Of a DNA stretch of 64,000 bases, positions 12,323 to 26,500 are shown piece by piece. The stretch comes from Trebouxia sp. TZW2008. Taxonomy: Eukaryota; Chlorophyta; Trebouxiophyceae; Trebouxiales; Trebouxiaceae. The notes beneath the pieces are model-generated. The model was not told the DNA's origin. It saw only the letters and a program-made list of their open reading frames with translations, and ran no database searches. The translations under genes and the position numbers were made by a program. Position 1 is the stretch's first letter. Each line of letters opens with the position of its first letter. The stretch is taken from the NCBI GenBank assembly GCA_002118135.1, contig BDIU01000292.1:18196-82195 (forward strand), in the 5' to 3' direction.

Positions 12323-15300
12323 ATGAGTCAGAAGCCTGACAACGTACGCAAACCCACCGAGCTTCCCGGTCAAATTTCGAACGCAAAGTCCTTGACATGG
12401 ACCTCGATCGGCAAGTCACTCATAGCAGGCGGCGTCGCAGGAGGATTGTAAGTTCCTCTCGCAAATCTGCACTGATTGCATGACCAAACTAATGCCATGG
12501 TGGCGGAACTGCCTCCAAATGCTTGGTCGAATAGCAGTCTCTTTTCGCAGATCACGAACAGCCGTGGCTCCTTTGGAAAGATTGAAGATATTGATGCAAG
12601 TGCAAGGCAGCTCCAAGATGTACACAGGAGTCTGGCAGGTAGCATTGTAGGGGGCATTCATAGCTCAGCATCAATACTAGCATGTAATCCGCATTCATCA
12701 GCATACGCTTGCAAGATTGCTGCATGTACTTAAACAAAGCTCTTTGTTGCTAACAAGCATACGTTCAGTGAACTTGGTCAATACTTGCAGGGATGCAAAT
12801 ACATGTACAACAAAGAGGGCATCAGAGGAATGTTTCAAGGCAATGGCACCAACTGTGTTAGGATTGTGCCCAATTCTGCTGTCAAGTTCCTTGCATATGA
12901 GCAGATCAGCAGGTAGGCAGACATGCCAAAACCATTTCTCCCAGCATTTGCCCATTTCCTCCATCCTAGGCAAAGCATGTAGCACTGCTGCATGCTGAAA
13001 ACTCCAATCAATGTGCATGCCACGACTCAATGTCTGCGGTGTGTTGGCTCCCGCGTGACACAGATTGCTGTACATTGATCAATGAAAATAAATCAGTGGT
13101 GATCAAGCACAGATTGGACAAGACCTCATGTTGTCACACTGGTGCTCCATTATCTGCTCGAGACAGGCCACGGCAATCAGATGACCTCTCTACTAAGGCT
13201 GGGCTCAGTGTCTCATTGATTGCCGTCACAGCCAACACTCAGTTGGCACCATGTCACTTGGTACTTGCACTCTTGTGATTTAAGTGACTTTTTACAGGCG
13301 GGTGTCCCATTACCTGCTTGAGAATGGCGGTGACGGTCAGATGACCCCTCTACTGAGATTAGGCTCCGGAGCATGTGCCGGCATCATTGGCATGAGCGCC
13401 ACATACCCTCTGGACATGGTCAGAGGCCGCCTCACAGTTCAGGCCAACTTGCCCGGCAAGGAGTACACTGGCATCCTGCATGCCACCCGCATGATTGTCA
13501 AGCAGGTAAAGCGTTTCTCACAATGTGTCAGTACCTCATGCAATGCTCTGGCATCACTGATACAAGTGCCATCTACCCTCCGGATATGGTCAGAGGCTGG
13601 CTCACAAAGCAGGCCAACTTGCCCGGCAAGGAGTACACTGGCATCCTGCATGCCACCTGCATGATTGTCAAGCAGGTAAAGCGTTTTTCACAATGTGTCA
13701 GTATCTCGTGCAATGCTCTGGCATCACTGGTTCGAGTGCCATCTACCCCCTGGACATGGTCAGAGGCCGCCTCACAAAGCAGGCCAACTTGCCCGGCAAG
13801 GAGTACACTGGCATCCTGCATGCCACCCGCATGATTGTCAAGCAGTTGAACCTATGCCCAACCTCCATTGTACAATTACACAAGGCGTACACAGCTAAAC
13901 GCAGTAATGTCCTCAATGCCATGTGCCTTGTGTACATGGTCAGGGGCCCTCTTACATTTCAGGCGAATTTGCCTGGCAAGAAGTACACTGGCATTTTGCA
14001 TGCCACCCGCATTATTGTCGAGCAGGTGCATTCTTTCGCACAGTCTGCCTCTATACAGTGAAGGCCTCTCATCTCTGGTTGTTACACTGTGCATTTGAGA
14101 ATGTGGGCTTGTATGCTTTGCTGTGTGCAACAATGCTGTATGCAGTAGGTTTACACCGACTGCGTCAGTTGCAGATAGCATGGACGAAGGTACACTTTGA
14201 ACATGATGTTCTGACCACTTGTCATGCTTGAGAAATGATGAACTGATCTGTCATCATGTGCTAGCAGTGTGTGACACAGGCTCTTTGCAGGAGACTCAAG
14301 ATTTGCAGCCTCACTGTATGTTGCTACGCTGCAACCTGTGAGATTCTGATGCTGAGTCAGCTGCAAAGAGCATTCATGAATTCAGACTTGAGCATGGTGG
14401 CTGATGCAGCTAAAGAGTCCAAGTAGTCTACAACAGCAGTTGCAGGCAAAAGACTTGATCACCAAGCGAGGCCAAATCCTGTACAATGACGTCCCTTTGT
14501 AGAGGCACTTGATGTCAGGGGATTCTCAATGTAAGGACAATGCAACTGGTAGCAATCACTGCATGCTGACTGCAATGGCACCTCTGAATACGGATATTTT
14601 GATGTAAGGACAACTTTCTTGGTTACCAAAGCAGTCGCACAATTTTCTTGGTAACCAAAGCAGTTGTCACCAAGGAAAGACTGTATGTCTGGGCTGTTTG
14701 GATGCTGAATGCCATTGCTGCCACATCTCTGCGTGTGGACTGCATATGTTGACTGCAACAAGTTGTATGAAATTGACAGATGTGCAGTCCTGTTGCTTTT
14801 TGAGTCAAAGCGTCGTGTTGTACAAACAGCATGTTGCACTGAGTGCTGGGAAGACATGAGGTGATCAGGGTTTTGCTGATCTCCAGCAAATCTCCTGCTT
14901 GACTCAGTGGCTGCCTAGCACTCAGCTTTATCATTCTGTGTCTTGAACTGTGATCCTGCTTTCAGCTCATGTCCTCAGCTGTCTCTGCGCTGAGTACAAC
15001 TGCTGACACAAGTCTGCCGTTGCACTCTACGCTATCTGCAACGAGCTACATCAACAGTACAGATGATGAGCCCTGTTGCTTCACTGAACGCAGCTTGCAG
15101 AAACAGCCTGCCGTGTCAAAAGCTGGGAAGGCACATTTTTGATTGACCACATCTCCTGATTGACCCAGTGCCTGCCTGGCACTTAGCTGTGGCATGTTGA
15201 GTTGTCAACCCTGATCCTGTTTTGGTTCGGGTCTGCTCCTCTGCTGGGCGTGCACCAACAGGTCATTCACCACACAGCACATCATCTTTGCAGGCAGCAT

Positions 15301-18300
15301 GCTTGCTCCTTGCCAAGGCAACTTCAACATGTTGGTGCCGGGGTCATGCTTCATGGTTACTTTTGCTATCTACATGTGCAGAATCTGTGAATCTGGATCT
15401 AGAGTTTGAAGTGTGAATGCATTGTGTGACATGCAGGAAGGGATGATTGCTCTTTGGCGAGGCTGGCTGCCCAGTGTGATTGGCGTAATCCCATATGTGG
15501 GCCTCAATTTCAGCGTTTATGAAACTCTGAAGGACATGACCCTGAAGGCCTATGGTAATCCTTCACTCTTTTCTGCACCAATAGTGATGTCGCGATCATG
15601 CTTTGCCAGTCTTGCAATCTGTCTCATTTCACTTGTCGGCCCAGCTTTAGCGTGCATGAACTTCAAAGGACACAATCCCAAAGGTCTACTGCAATCAAGT
15701 CATCACTTGCTCCTGTATGAGCTGCATTTGCCAAAATGTCACAACTCCATCATCTTTGATGTCGTGGATTGCTGCAGCACAGCTTGACAGCTCAAGGTCT
15801 TTGACCTGTCTTGCTGTAAATTCAACATTACATCCAGCAGATGATTGGGCTACAGTGATGTCGTCTTGCTCCTAGCATATTTGCTGCACAAAAGAGGTGT
15901 GCCAGGAGGATTCATACATCTTGCCTGACGCATGTCGTTCATGTCGTTGCTGTTCCAGGGCTAATGATGGTTTGTTGGGGTGTAGGTTTGGACGATGAGC
16001 GTCAGTTGAGTGTGTTCACTCGGCTGGCATGTGGAGCAGTTGCAGGCACCACAGGACAGACAGTCGCATACCCCCTTGATGTTGTCAGAAGGCGACTACA
16101 GGTTAGTCATCCCTTGCTGTTGTGATGCTGCCGCGTTACAGAATGACGGATAAATGCCTGCCTCCTTGGTGTTGTCAGAAGGCGACTACAGGTCAGTCAG
16201 AGTGCCAGTGCTGCACAATTGACCAGCAAATGCTTCCTATTCCAGTCATCTGAATTTTGAAGTTGGTGCCACTGAAAAGGTGGTCACCTAACTCCCTGAA
16301 CGTTGTCAGAAGGTGACTGCAGATGAGACAGACTTTCTTTGCTGCATATCTGATTAGCAAATGCTTGCTATACCATTCTCCTGGGAGTTGAAGTTGATGC
16401 CACTGGACAGATGGTCACCTTAACCCCTGTATGATGTCAGAAGGTGACTCCAGATGAAGCAGACTTTCTGTGCTGCACATCCGGCCAGCAAAAGCTTCAA
16501 TTGCGGCTGTGTGAGACTCACAGTCCTCAGCAGTGTGCTGGCTACAGCTGTCAAAAGCAGTCAGTTTTTCACTGCGGTAGTCAGAACATTGCTGGGGGCA
16601 GCTGTCACATGCACTTCACCAAGGAGGTGCTGTGTCAAGGTCACAAGCTAGCTACAATGCTGCAAGCCTTGCACAGTCTCCTCGGTGGCCACCTGATGTC
16701 TCCAGTTGTCTTGCTGAGCGGGAATGCACACCCCGTCATGCTGGACCGGGGGCCTTGTCAACACTGCCCATCATGGCTCATGCTACTGTACTGGCTGATT
16801 CCATGAAGCGCATGACACCTGTCCACCTCCTGTGCAGATGTCATGCTGAGCTGGTGCTCAGAATCTTGACATGGGTGCTTTCTGGCACTGTTTACAGCAG
16901 CGATGTGGAATTAAGATCATTGGTGTATGTCAAGGCACATGCAGCTAGCGCAGCTGGCTAGATATGGCGTGAAGATAATGTAAGACATAGTGTGAACCAC
17001 CTGTTGATCTCCTGTGCAGATGTCAGGACGGGCTGGTGCAGAGAACCCACATGCTGAAATCTAATGGCATTGACCACATCACACTGAAACCAAATGAAGT
17101 CATTGGCAACAATACACGTCAAGGCACATGGAACTGCACTATCTGGCCATATATAGTATGAAATGCCTCGCCAATGATTGTGCAGATGTCAGGCTGGGCT
17201 GGGGCGCAGGCTGCGGGTCACATGCGGAAGCTTTAGGGCTTGTTGTGGCTCATTCAGCTGCTCTGACTGGCTTGATGTAGTGCACTAAACCTCTTTATTT
17301 GGTTGCCACACCTCAGGCTGAGCTGTGGCGCAGAAATTGCATGCAAGTTCAAGACTTGCGGAACTGTGCTGGCTGGCTGAACCACGTATGTCACACCTTC
17401 CAATTGTCTGTACAGATGTCTGGCTGGGCTGGCGCGCAGAACCTACATGCAGAGTCAGGCAAAGCAGTCATCTACAGCGGCATGATGGATTGTTTCCGCC
17501 GCACCATCAAAGAGGAGGGCGTCAGAGCCTTGTTCAAGGTGTGCAAGTCTTCATTGTGTTCTTTCTCATGATGCTTTTCCAACCAAGATAATGTCAGGGG
17601 CTTATGAATGTGCGTCGCAATTCACAATGCCTTTTCTGCAAGACAACAGCAGTTGTCTGGTAGCGCATTTTCAAAGCAGAAGCAGTCAAAGACTTGTCCA
17701 AGGTGAAATCCCATTGCCACTGTAACTCTTGTGTGACATGGCTAGCTCACTTACCAGCGTACCAAACACAGGAGGGCGTCTACAAGTTGCATGTTCATCT
17801 CCACTGCAAATCTTGCATGGCATCATGCAGCAATGGCAAAAACATCAGCAACGGTATCATCACAGCAACAGCGGCAGTAGCAGTAGCAAATGCAGCAGCC
17901 GCATGCGAAATCAAACGCAGGTGCTTGACTGGCAGCCTTCGCTTGTCTGAGACTCAAGGACCACTTCAGCACGAGAGTATTTGCAGTACTACCCACACCC
18001 AAGCTTGGCTTGTTTGACACAAGTGAAGCAACCATGTACATTTTGCAGCCTCTCAAGCTGCTGTCAAGCAAAAGCTGGACTGACAAGAACGAATGTTGCG
18101 TCACCTCTTATCCGCAGTCATTTGGGTGAAGCAGCCCGTGAGCCATCACCTTTATCAACGCTGACGTCGCATGCTGCACTACATGTAGTGCATATGATTG
18201 GTTATCAAAGTTGCCTTGCATGCATCTGTCCTGGTGTTGCAAGCATTCTCGATTGCATTTTACAACTCCCTGAGCTTATGTCATATCCCATTGATGCTCA

Positions 18301-19122
18301 GAAATCATGGCACTGATGTCAGCCAACACTTTTGAACCTTGAGTTCAAGCTGTCAAGCTGAGAGGGCTGAGTTTTGAAAATCACCTCCTGTCATTGCTGT
18401 CAAGAAAGTTCAGGCATGGTTTCAGGGCAACAGCACTGCAATTGCAAATGCTGTCACCTGAAGGCATGCCTGGCCCTTCTTTACAGCAGGGATAGAAAGT
18501 ACTATCAAGATCACAGGGAGACTGCCATCAGAAGGACTTGAACCCAGCACATCAAAATGCATTTTGTTCAAGCTAGTATCACATCTTCACCGCAGCTAGA
18601 TCCTGAGATTACAATGCAAAGTCTGATGCTTTTCGCTCAAAATAATCATCAGATTGTTATTACAGCTGATTGTCTGGGTTTGCAATGCAGGGATTGATGC
18701 CTAACTATGTGAAGGTGGTCCCATCCATTGCCATCGCTTTTGTCTCCTATGAGCAGGTAGGCCATCCCTGGCAGCCCATGTCTTTGATGTGCTCATTCTC
18801 GTGTTTGCAGTGACAGGCCCTTGTTCAAGTGTTACTAATCTCTCTGCAAGCAGTGGACAATAAGCTGACATATCATGTCTCTGGCTTCTCTCAAGCATGC
18901 AGATGTGTCAAGGAGTTTGCTGCACTGCGCTTGGAAATTTCCTTTCATAAGTGCTTGCATGTAATGTGCAAGCTGTACAACAATGCAGAAGCATTGTTGG
19001 AACCAGCACGCATTGTTGGCATTGTTGACCACAGATGGCTCATGACCTACAATTGCAGAAAAACACCTGATTGCACACAGGTCAAAGAGCTTCTGGGCGT
19101 GGAACTCAGAATCTCAAGCTGA
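12323..19122 (+). CDS. ADNT1: ADNT1-like mitochondrial adenine nucleotide carrier
   Basis: Mitochondrial carrier family protein of the inner membrane, closest to plant ADNT1 (adenine nucleotide exchange). Nine exons: 12323-12447, 12551-12638, 12791-12912, 13298-13505, 15437-15554, 15986-16101, 17416-17538, 18691-18756 and 19081-19122, giving 335 residues, the usual family length. All phases agree. Three carrier repeats are visible, each with a signature motif: PLERLK (exon 2), PLDMVR (exon 4), PLDVVR (exon 6). Other matches: GNGTNCVRIVPNSAVKF, GWLPSVIGVIPYVGLNFSVY, VKVVPSIAIAFVSYE and the C-terminus ELLGVELRISS. The short soluble N-terminus has no EF hand, which separates it from the calcium-regulated SCaMC carriers. 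Exact substrate is inferred. Introns 4 and 6 are swollen by exon-edge copies. AATAAA occurs about 50 bp after the stop. Confidence 0.94.
13506..14025 (+). repeat. Three tandem copies of ADNT1-like exon 4 donor edge
   Basis: About 172-bp units repeat the exon 4 end (YPLDMVRGRLT..ANLPGKEYTGIL..IVKQ) directly after the true donor at 13505. Copy 1 (ending 13677) keeps a GTAAAG donor, copy 2 (ending 13847) has lost it, and copy 3 (ending 14025) has GTGCAT. None has the exon's own acceptor or 5' half. Confidence 0.92.
14515..14680 (-). repeat. Dispersed repeat family B, copy 1 (ADNT1-like intron 4)
   Basis: On the minus strand it contains ACCAAGAAAGTTGTCC, then a block with GAGGTGCCATTGCAGTCAG, then CCAGTTGCATTGTCCTTAC. 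The same blocks in the same order occur at 50095-50215 and partly at 44935-45005. The flank 14619-14660 is internally duplicated. Confidence 0.65.
16150..16455 (+). repeat. Copies of ADNT1-like exon 6 donor edge
   Basis: Three decayed units of about 110-130 bp repeat the exon end (GTTGTCAGAAGGCGACTACAG and its intron flank) after the true donor at 16101. Confidence 0.8.
16830..17340 (+). repeat. Copies of ADNT1-like exon 7 acceptor edge
   Basis: Four partial copies of the intron end plus exon start (TGTGCAGATGTC...GGGCTGG) precede the true exon 7 at 17416, near 16836, 17019, 17186 and 17313. Confidence 0.78.
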
Positions 19123-20520
19123 CGCCGGTTCTCCATTTGCCTTCTTCCTCAGCTGTGGAACCATTTGCCATCAATAAATAGCCCAAAAGGGCCCCTAGCC
19201 ACATAAACCAAAGCTCCACCAGGCTGCCATCCTGCTCGATCAAATCATCTTGTGTCAAAGTCTACTTATGTGATTTTGACTGCAAACAGCTCGTGACAGC
19301 TAGGCTGAGGATGTGTGCAGTTTTGACATGCCATCATACTGTGATCGGGGTATCTGGCTAAGCAGGGAATTCGTCCACATGGAACAGCATAGCGGCTGAA
19401 ACTCAACAGTAATTATGCACCGTTCATTGCGTGGTCTAAGCCTAGTAAATCTCACATGCGCTGCTGTATGTGTTGAGCGAGTGCATTGCGAAGTTTGGCA
19501 TCTCCAAAAAAGTACAAGACAGGTTTGGAGTGAATTCAGAAGATGAGGCAACTGAGCAGTGACTGTTGTGACCTAGATCCATATTAACAAGCTGATTGAC
19601 ATGGCCGTGAGTGCGCACTCAAGACCAGGCCAGCAATACGCCAAGTGCAGATACCGCAGTACAGCTCAAGCCCACCACCTGAAGTGAGCTTGTTTGCATG
19701 CCGTGATGCCATGGTGGCACAGCAAAGCAACAATACATAGACGACAAGTTTAGCTATGCAGACATGATATGGCCATGTCATCCAGACTACACCCCCCTCC
19801 ATTTCCTGTTCTCCAGTCGCTTTTACATTTTTGCGTTTGAAGTCCAGCAAGGTGTGGTATTACGAGAGGTCCCCGTGCGGATTCTGCAAACTTCAACCTT
19901 ATCTGTGCTAGCAATATAGCGAAACATGATGTAACATTGCTGAGAGCAACTTCAGGCAAGAAACCCATGGCAACTTGACTAGAGCCAGTAGCAACACATT
20001 GCAGATATGCAAAGACCAAGCAACAGCAGTACACAGAAGTGCTAGCTCAACTTTGCAGTTCAGCTGAACAGGAAGGAACCAGATATGTGACATTAGTGTG
20101 GCTCATATGCACCCTTCCATCAGTGTCGTCTTGTGAAAGCAAACCACCACGATGCAAACATTCAGCACTAGCGTTTCCAAATAAGCATGCAAACGCTGGG
20201 AGAATGACATGACTTAGCTGAATGTATACACATATTAACGGATTGCAATGCTATCACCCAAGTTTGACCAGAGCCAGCTAGCTAGTGCCAATACAATATG
20301 TACTGTAGTACAGCCTGGATGCACACAGTACAAAGGGCATTGTCTGCTAGACTTGTGTACTGGCACCACCCAGCTGTTAAGCTTTCTCAATCTTGCTCTG
20401 ATTGCACAAAGGACCCAAGAGCAGACCCTGGGCACAGTCCTGCACAACTTTCGAGCGGAAATATGCTGTATCAGTGCTCTTTGTGTTTGGTGTTTGTCTT
20501 TTGCTTGTCTCTTTTTTGTC
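19123..20520. other. Convergent intergenic region, ADNT1-like / DUR3
   Basis: Holds the two 3' UTRs. Several open frames of 60-100 codons occur on both strands, but none has homology I recognise or coherent splice sites. No gene called. Confidence 0.6.
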
Positions 20521-23500
20521 CTATTTCTTTTCTTGCTTGCTCCCAGCACTGTCAGTCACCCTCAAATCATTTGTCTGAACATGCCCTGATGTCACAAACT
20601 GCTCAACTTTAGGGTCCGGCCCGACATTGTCATAGCTGTCAAGATTCCCTGGGATCTTGGCTAATCCATGCTCATCCCTGTTAGCCCATTTCTTGAGGAA
20701 GGGAAGGAACGGTAGTACGCTGGCAAGAACTGAGTAAATGATGAAGCGTGATTCAATGATGGGCAGCGTCGTTGCGACTGCTGCTGCTATCAGGCCCCAC
20801 ACAAAGCTGAGAATGACCCAGAAGTAGAAGTATCCCTGCAGCATCAGCATACACCATGACACTAGAGTCATATCCCCATTCAACAGGCACAATCAAAGTT
20901 GGGTCTGACTAGTTGATGCAACAAGATTCAATGGTGTACAGCGTTGTTTTGACTGCTGCCGCTAGGAAGCGCCACGCAAAGCTCAAAATGACCCAGGAGT
21001 AGAAGTTCCTGCAGGATCAGCATGGAGCCTCAAGTGCTGACAAGTTCACAAGTCATCTGAAGATTGAGGATGTGTACTTGGCGTGTTGCAGACTCCAGCT
21101 GCCAGAAAGCAAGACTTGCCACATTTGGCGATCTAAAGGAGAAGCAGAATTGCCAAGGGGCAGGAGAAGCGTCCAATGCAGGTTGGAAAATGAGTGTACA
21201 GCATTGACAACATGGTGGGAGGCACAGAGTCTGCTGGAATGCAGGCGAACCTTAGGAAAAATGTGTCCAAGAAGGCACTTGCAGGAAAGCGTTGGGTAAC
21301 AGCAGCAATACATCAGGAGACACAGAGTCCTGAGGCAACAATGCAGGTATTTGTTGACACACATTTGCTATATGTGTGTCAACAAAGGATCGGTAAAGGC
21401 TGACCTTTGAGAAAACGCCAGCTGGCAGCGCTAGCAAGGGCCAGCCAAAGATGAAGATGAATGTGAGGATGATGCACCAGATCCAAATGATGCGCTCTGC
21501 CTTATTCAGTGCCTCATTTGTTTCCTCTTCTGCAATTGCAGCTTTCTGCATAGCAGACAGAGTCACTGAGCGGCACAGCACACCTTGTGATTCAATGGAC
21601 ACACTGCATGTCAGGCAACCTGTCATGTTTGCAACTGCGCGGTTCCGCATAGCACATCAACACATTCAGTACATGCCACAACCATCTTTGGACCTCATTG
21701 TGACGCACAGCAAACACTGCTCTGCAAAGCAGTCAATGCATGCCAGAGCAGGCACTGCATGGCAAAGCTCATTTTTTGCAATGCTTGGCAGCGTCACTGC
21801 TGCTTGAAACAAACTATGTTGAGGGTTTAACATGAGAGCTAATGCAGCAACCAAGCTGTAGTGACCCCGACAAATGAACATGGCTCGACTTGTGCTGTCA
21901 GGACATTGTGCATGAAAGCGTAATGCATGCCACTGTGACTGCAGCGAAGAGGACTCACGTCCTTGGACACATCATTGTAGATCTTGATGTGCTTCATCTG
22001 ACTCCAGTCGTAGTTCTGGGGGAAGAGTAGGGAAAGCACAACGGTGAGGATCAGGGAGATGAACAGACTGAAGCAGCCGCCAGTCAGGGCTGGGCCAATT
22101 TGCTGTAGGGTTGTGGTTGACAACTCCCCAAATTCGATGTGGGCTTCGACTAGCCATGCTGCTACCCCCATCCCCTGCCCCACAAATGCAGCTGCAGCAA
22201 CAGGTGCTTAATCAATGATTATGTTGTCATGGCTGTAAATTATTCAGCTGAACCAGCCAGTCCACTCCATGAACGCAGTGGCAACTGCAGAAGTGCAGCT
22301 GGGTTTTCACTGCTGAAACTTATTCAGCTGGGCCAGCCAGCCAATCAGTCTCCACTCTGAGGAGTGAGAGCTTTCTGTCAAGTAGTACATATTGCTGTCA
22401 AGTTAAGCGGAGTGTGACAATAGTCTTATCTGCCAAGACAAATGCAACATTTTCATCATGCACATGTAGTATGCAACACATGCAAGACATATATAGCAAG
22501 CACAACATAATTGGTCGAACCGGTTGGAGACAGTTGATTGCTTCTGTTCGTACCTAGTTGGGCTTGCTGAGCCTGCCTAGCTCACTTTTATAATGAAATG
22601 AACAAACGAATGCATGAATGAAATTATCAGTCTTGGCCTGTGTGATGCTGATGAAAAGCAAGCAGCATGCATGCAGGCCAAGCAAAACATCTGCAAAGAT
22701 CGCCATCCATGTGGATGACCCACAAAAGACAGCTGCAAAACTCGCCAGTCTTGGTGCATGTGATGACACAGCACATACACATCAGTATGCACGTGAAGTA
22801 TAAAGCGGACAAGCAGAATATGGAAGGCAGTCAACTTTGTGTTGTTTGTTTAAAGGGGAAGGGGAAAAAGGGGATGCAGATTTGCCGGTCTTGGCCCATG
22901 TGATTGCATATGCTAGAGGTTGCATAGCACACGCGCATGAACAGCAGTCAGCATGTGTGAAGGACATGCAAAGTATGTAAAATTGACAGTCACAGAGGTG
23001 ACCTACAGAAGATAGCTGCAAATTTGCCGGTCTTGGCCCATGTGATTGCACATGCTAGGGGTGGCACAGCTCCACAGATTGCTGTCGCCATCAGGAAGTA
23101 CAAGAAGTTGAGGTTGATGTTGGCCTGCACATGGGCAAAGAGTTCTTACAGCATGCTATCAGGCGCCTGGCATTGCTTGCGAATGAGTGTCTGAAAATGT
23201 GGCAAAATGCTAGTGGTAGCACCAGCAGTGATGCCAGGGCTGTGGCAGGGGCAGCGAGAACCAGAGCAGGATAGACATCTTGTCAAAGATGACAATGATG
23301 CAGGCCATGACCAGAACAATAGTAGCAGAAGGGCAGGGCATACAGAGGGCAGGGCAGGGCAGGGCAGGGCAGGGCAGGGCAGGCAGAGGGCACGGCAGGG
23401 TAGGGCATACAGAGGGCAAGGCAGGGCAGGGCAGCAGACAACAGGGCAGGGCACCTTGTAGAAGATCACGCTGACACAAGCCATGACCAAGCCAAAAAAG

Positions 23501-26500
23501 GCAACTGCCAGCCTGGACACCAATAGCAGCTCCCGGCCTGAGGCATTCTTCCTGAAGTAGGGCTTGTACAGGTCGTATGTGATCTGCACATCGTTCATGC
23601 ATCAGCAGTGTTTCAAGCATGCACTTCATTCTGTGTACAGAGACGCACAATGAGGCAGCAGCAGTACAACAAAGAACAGCAATAGTGTTGCAAGCAGCAG
23701 CAAAGACAGCAGTACAAGCAGCAGCAGCAGCAGCAGCAGCTGCAGCATCAGCAGCAACAACAATCAAGTCAGCAACACAAATATCAGCAAAGGCAGCATC
23801 AACAAAAGCAAAAGAAATGATAGCAGCAAAAGCAGCAGCAGCAAAGGAAGCTTACCAGAGAGCTGACAGACACCATTTCTGCTGATCCAGATGACCTGCA
23901 ATCATTCACCTTTTTTTTTATATGTGGGTCAGCCTCAGCATTTAGACATGCCTGACACTTAATGTGCTACGCATGACACATTCATAGGTTTTGCACAAAC
24001 CCACTGAAATTCCCAGTGAACCGCTTTGCTGATAAGATTCACTGAATGTGCCTAAGCTTGCTGCAGCAGGGCAGATATCAATGCATGCCATGAAGGCAAA
24101 CAACACAATCAGAACCACCCTGGTTGTGTTAGACTGATTGCATTAAGCATGATGCCATGATGAAAAGCGCCACACATGATCACAAAACGCATCTGGACAA
24201 GCAGCTGTTGCCACCGTGTTAGGGCTGAAATACTGAATTTGCTGTAAAAGTACTCAGCAGCAAGTGTCCGCAGATGCATGTGCAAATGTCTGCAAATGCA
24301 TATGCAAGTGTGTGCAAATGCAAATGCATATGCTTGCAACTAGCGTGAAAGTTGATACTCACGTGATGGCCATTAGGACGATGATGACAATCAGGATGGC
24401 ACCAAATTTGCCCAAGATTGCAACAGCAGCAGCTGGAGGAACCAATCCTGCAAGCCATTTGGACGCGCTGTCAGCTTTGTTCTTTGCTTTTTACAGCATT
24501 TACAGCATTTGATTATGAAAGGACAAATGCCAACACACATGCACATGCAGGCAGGTGGCAGTCAGCATGGGCAAGCAGAGTCATGTGACAAACCATTTTG
24601 CCACATACAGTTGCTGCGGCGGCAAGCACTACCTGTGCAAATGTATGCATCAGCATAAATGCAATTATGCATTCAGACATGCATGCATGGCCAGTGGCAT
24701 GCACACTGCAAAGTGTGACGGGTAGCTCTCACCGTCACCAGCTTCTGTGATTGTGAGAGGTAAATCTAAGGCTCTCACAGCCAGTCCCAGAGATGTAGCC
24801 AACCCAAAGGGGATACCAAACCTGCAGTACAGAAGCGTCAGATTATGTCACATGCAGCACAGCGGGGTCAAAGGTGTCTTGCATGCCTCATTACATCAGA
24901 CCCAAAGGCCAGCATGCACATGTACTGTGTTTGCCCTGTCAAGGACAAGAGCAGCAAGCGTAGCTCAGAATCAGGACAGGGCGGAAGGCAGGGCGGGGAG
25001 CAGGGCAGGGCGGGGAGCAGGGCAGGGCGGGGCAGGGCAGGGCAGGACAGGGCAGTCACCACAGCAGGCCTCCAAGGATGTAGCCTTTGTAGGCGGCGCT
25101 AGGGCGGGCGGCAATGGCGCTCTGCCAGTATGCCTGGTCCACAATTGTGATGCCTACATTTACAGCGACCCTGTTCAAGGTGAGTTGAATGTGTTGCATG
25201 ACAAACACATGAGTAGCGTTGAAGCATGCAAACTTGAGGCCAACAATGAAACAAGATTAGGTAGACATAGAATTTTGATTGTCACTAGGTGATTTTGTTG
25301 TACTCCAGTACGAAATGGTCAGAACAACATGTGTGAGGCCAGCAATGGACCAGGAAGCCAAATACAATATACATTATAATGGGTGTCAGTTTTGCAAAAT
25401 TGCAGCGGACATTGAGTGAATGCAAGCACCTTACCCCAGCATGAAACTGTTTGTAAGATGCCAAATTTGAGGCCAGCAATGGACCAAAACGTGAGATAAG
25501 AGCCTCCTCTGTTGCCGTCCACAGGTCCTAGCCTTGCTACTCTTGCCAAGTTGTCATACATCACCCCAATGTTGCCAATCTTGCTGCTGGTGGTGTAGGT
25601 CACAAACATGAAGATCAGCAGCACAATGAAAATGATGACTGCATCACACAAACACTGCTGTCAAGGCACTATGTATCAAAAACACTATGACTGCAATACA
25701 TCACTCCAATGTTGCCAATCTTGCTGCTGGTGGTGTAGGTCAAAAACTTGAAGATCAGCAGCACAACAAAAATGATGACTGCACCACACATGACTGCTGT
25801 CAGAAAAATTGTGTGATAGCAAACGTAATGACTGCATCACAATAGAAAAGTTATGAGCCACAATTTGTACTGATGCTATGTGACACAAGCAATCAGAGTG
25901 CAGATTGCTGTCAGAACAATGCTGCTGGTGGTATAGGTCACAAACATGAAGATCAGCAGCACAATGAAGATGAAAACTGCACCACACATCGCTGCTGTCA
26001 GGACCACAACTGTGCTTAGTGTTCTGTGGCATAAACAGGATCATGAGGGAATGTTGATCTTGCCGCGGGTGGCGTAGGTCACAAACATGAAGATCAACAG
26101 CACGATGAAGGCAGTGCACAGTTCCGCACCAGTCAACACTTATACAAATCAGAATTATGTGCACACCAAGAAGGCCTCAAAAGTAGCAGAACCCCTCACC
26201 TGTATGGATATATGAAGATGTGAAAGTTGCCTGCACACCACACCAGTTGTTGACTTCAATGCAACTTGACATTGCTTGCACTGTCACAATCTGGGGTATG
26301 GTAATGCAATACAAGACAAGCCCTGAATTCAACCCTGACAAGCCTACAAGGTACCTCAAGCAGACGCAAAAGATTGCAATCAAGCACACCACTAGTGAAC
26401 GCCCATGACATATTGGCTATTAGGACCAGAATTGTAATCAAAAAACTGTCCTTCGCATCAACCCAAGACCCCAAGGTTGTGCGGTGAGACTTGTTCAGGC

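Noticed and set aside
23619..23885. Poly-Ala plus-strand frame
   Set aside because: Antisense reading of CAG/GCA-rich sequence in a DUR3 intron and over DUR3 exon 14; low complexity only.
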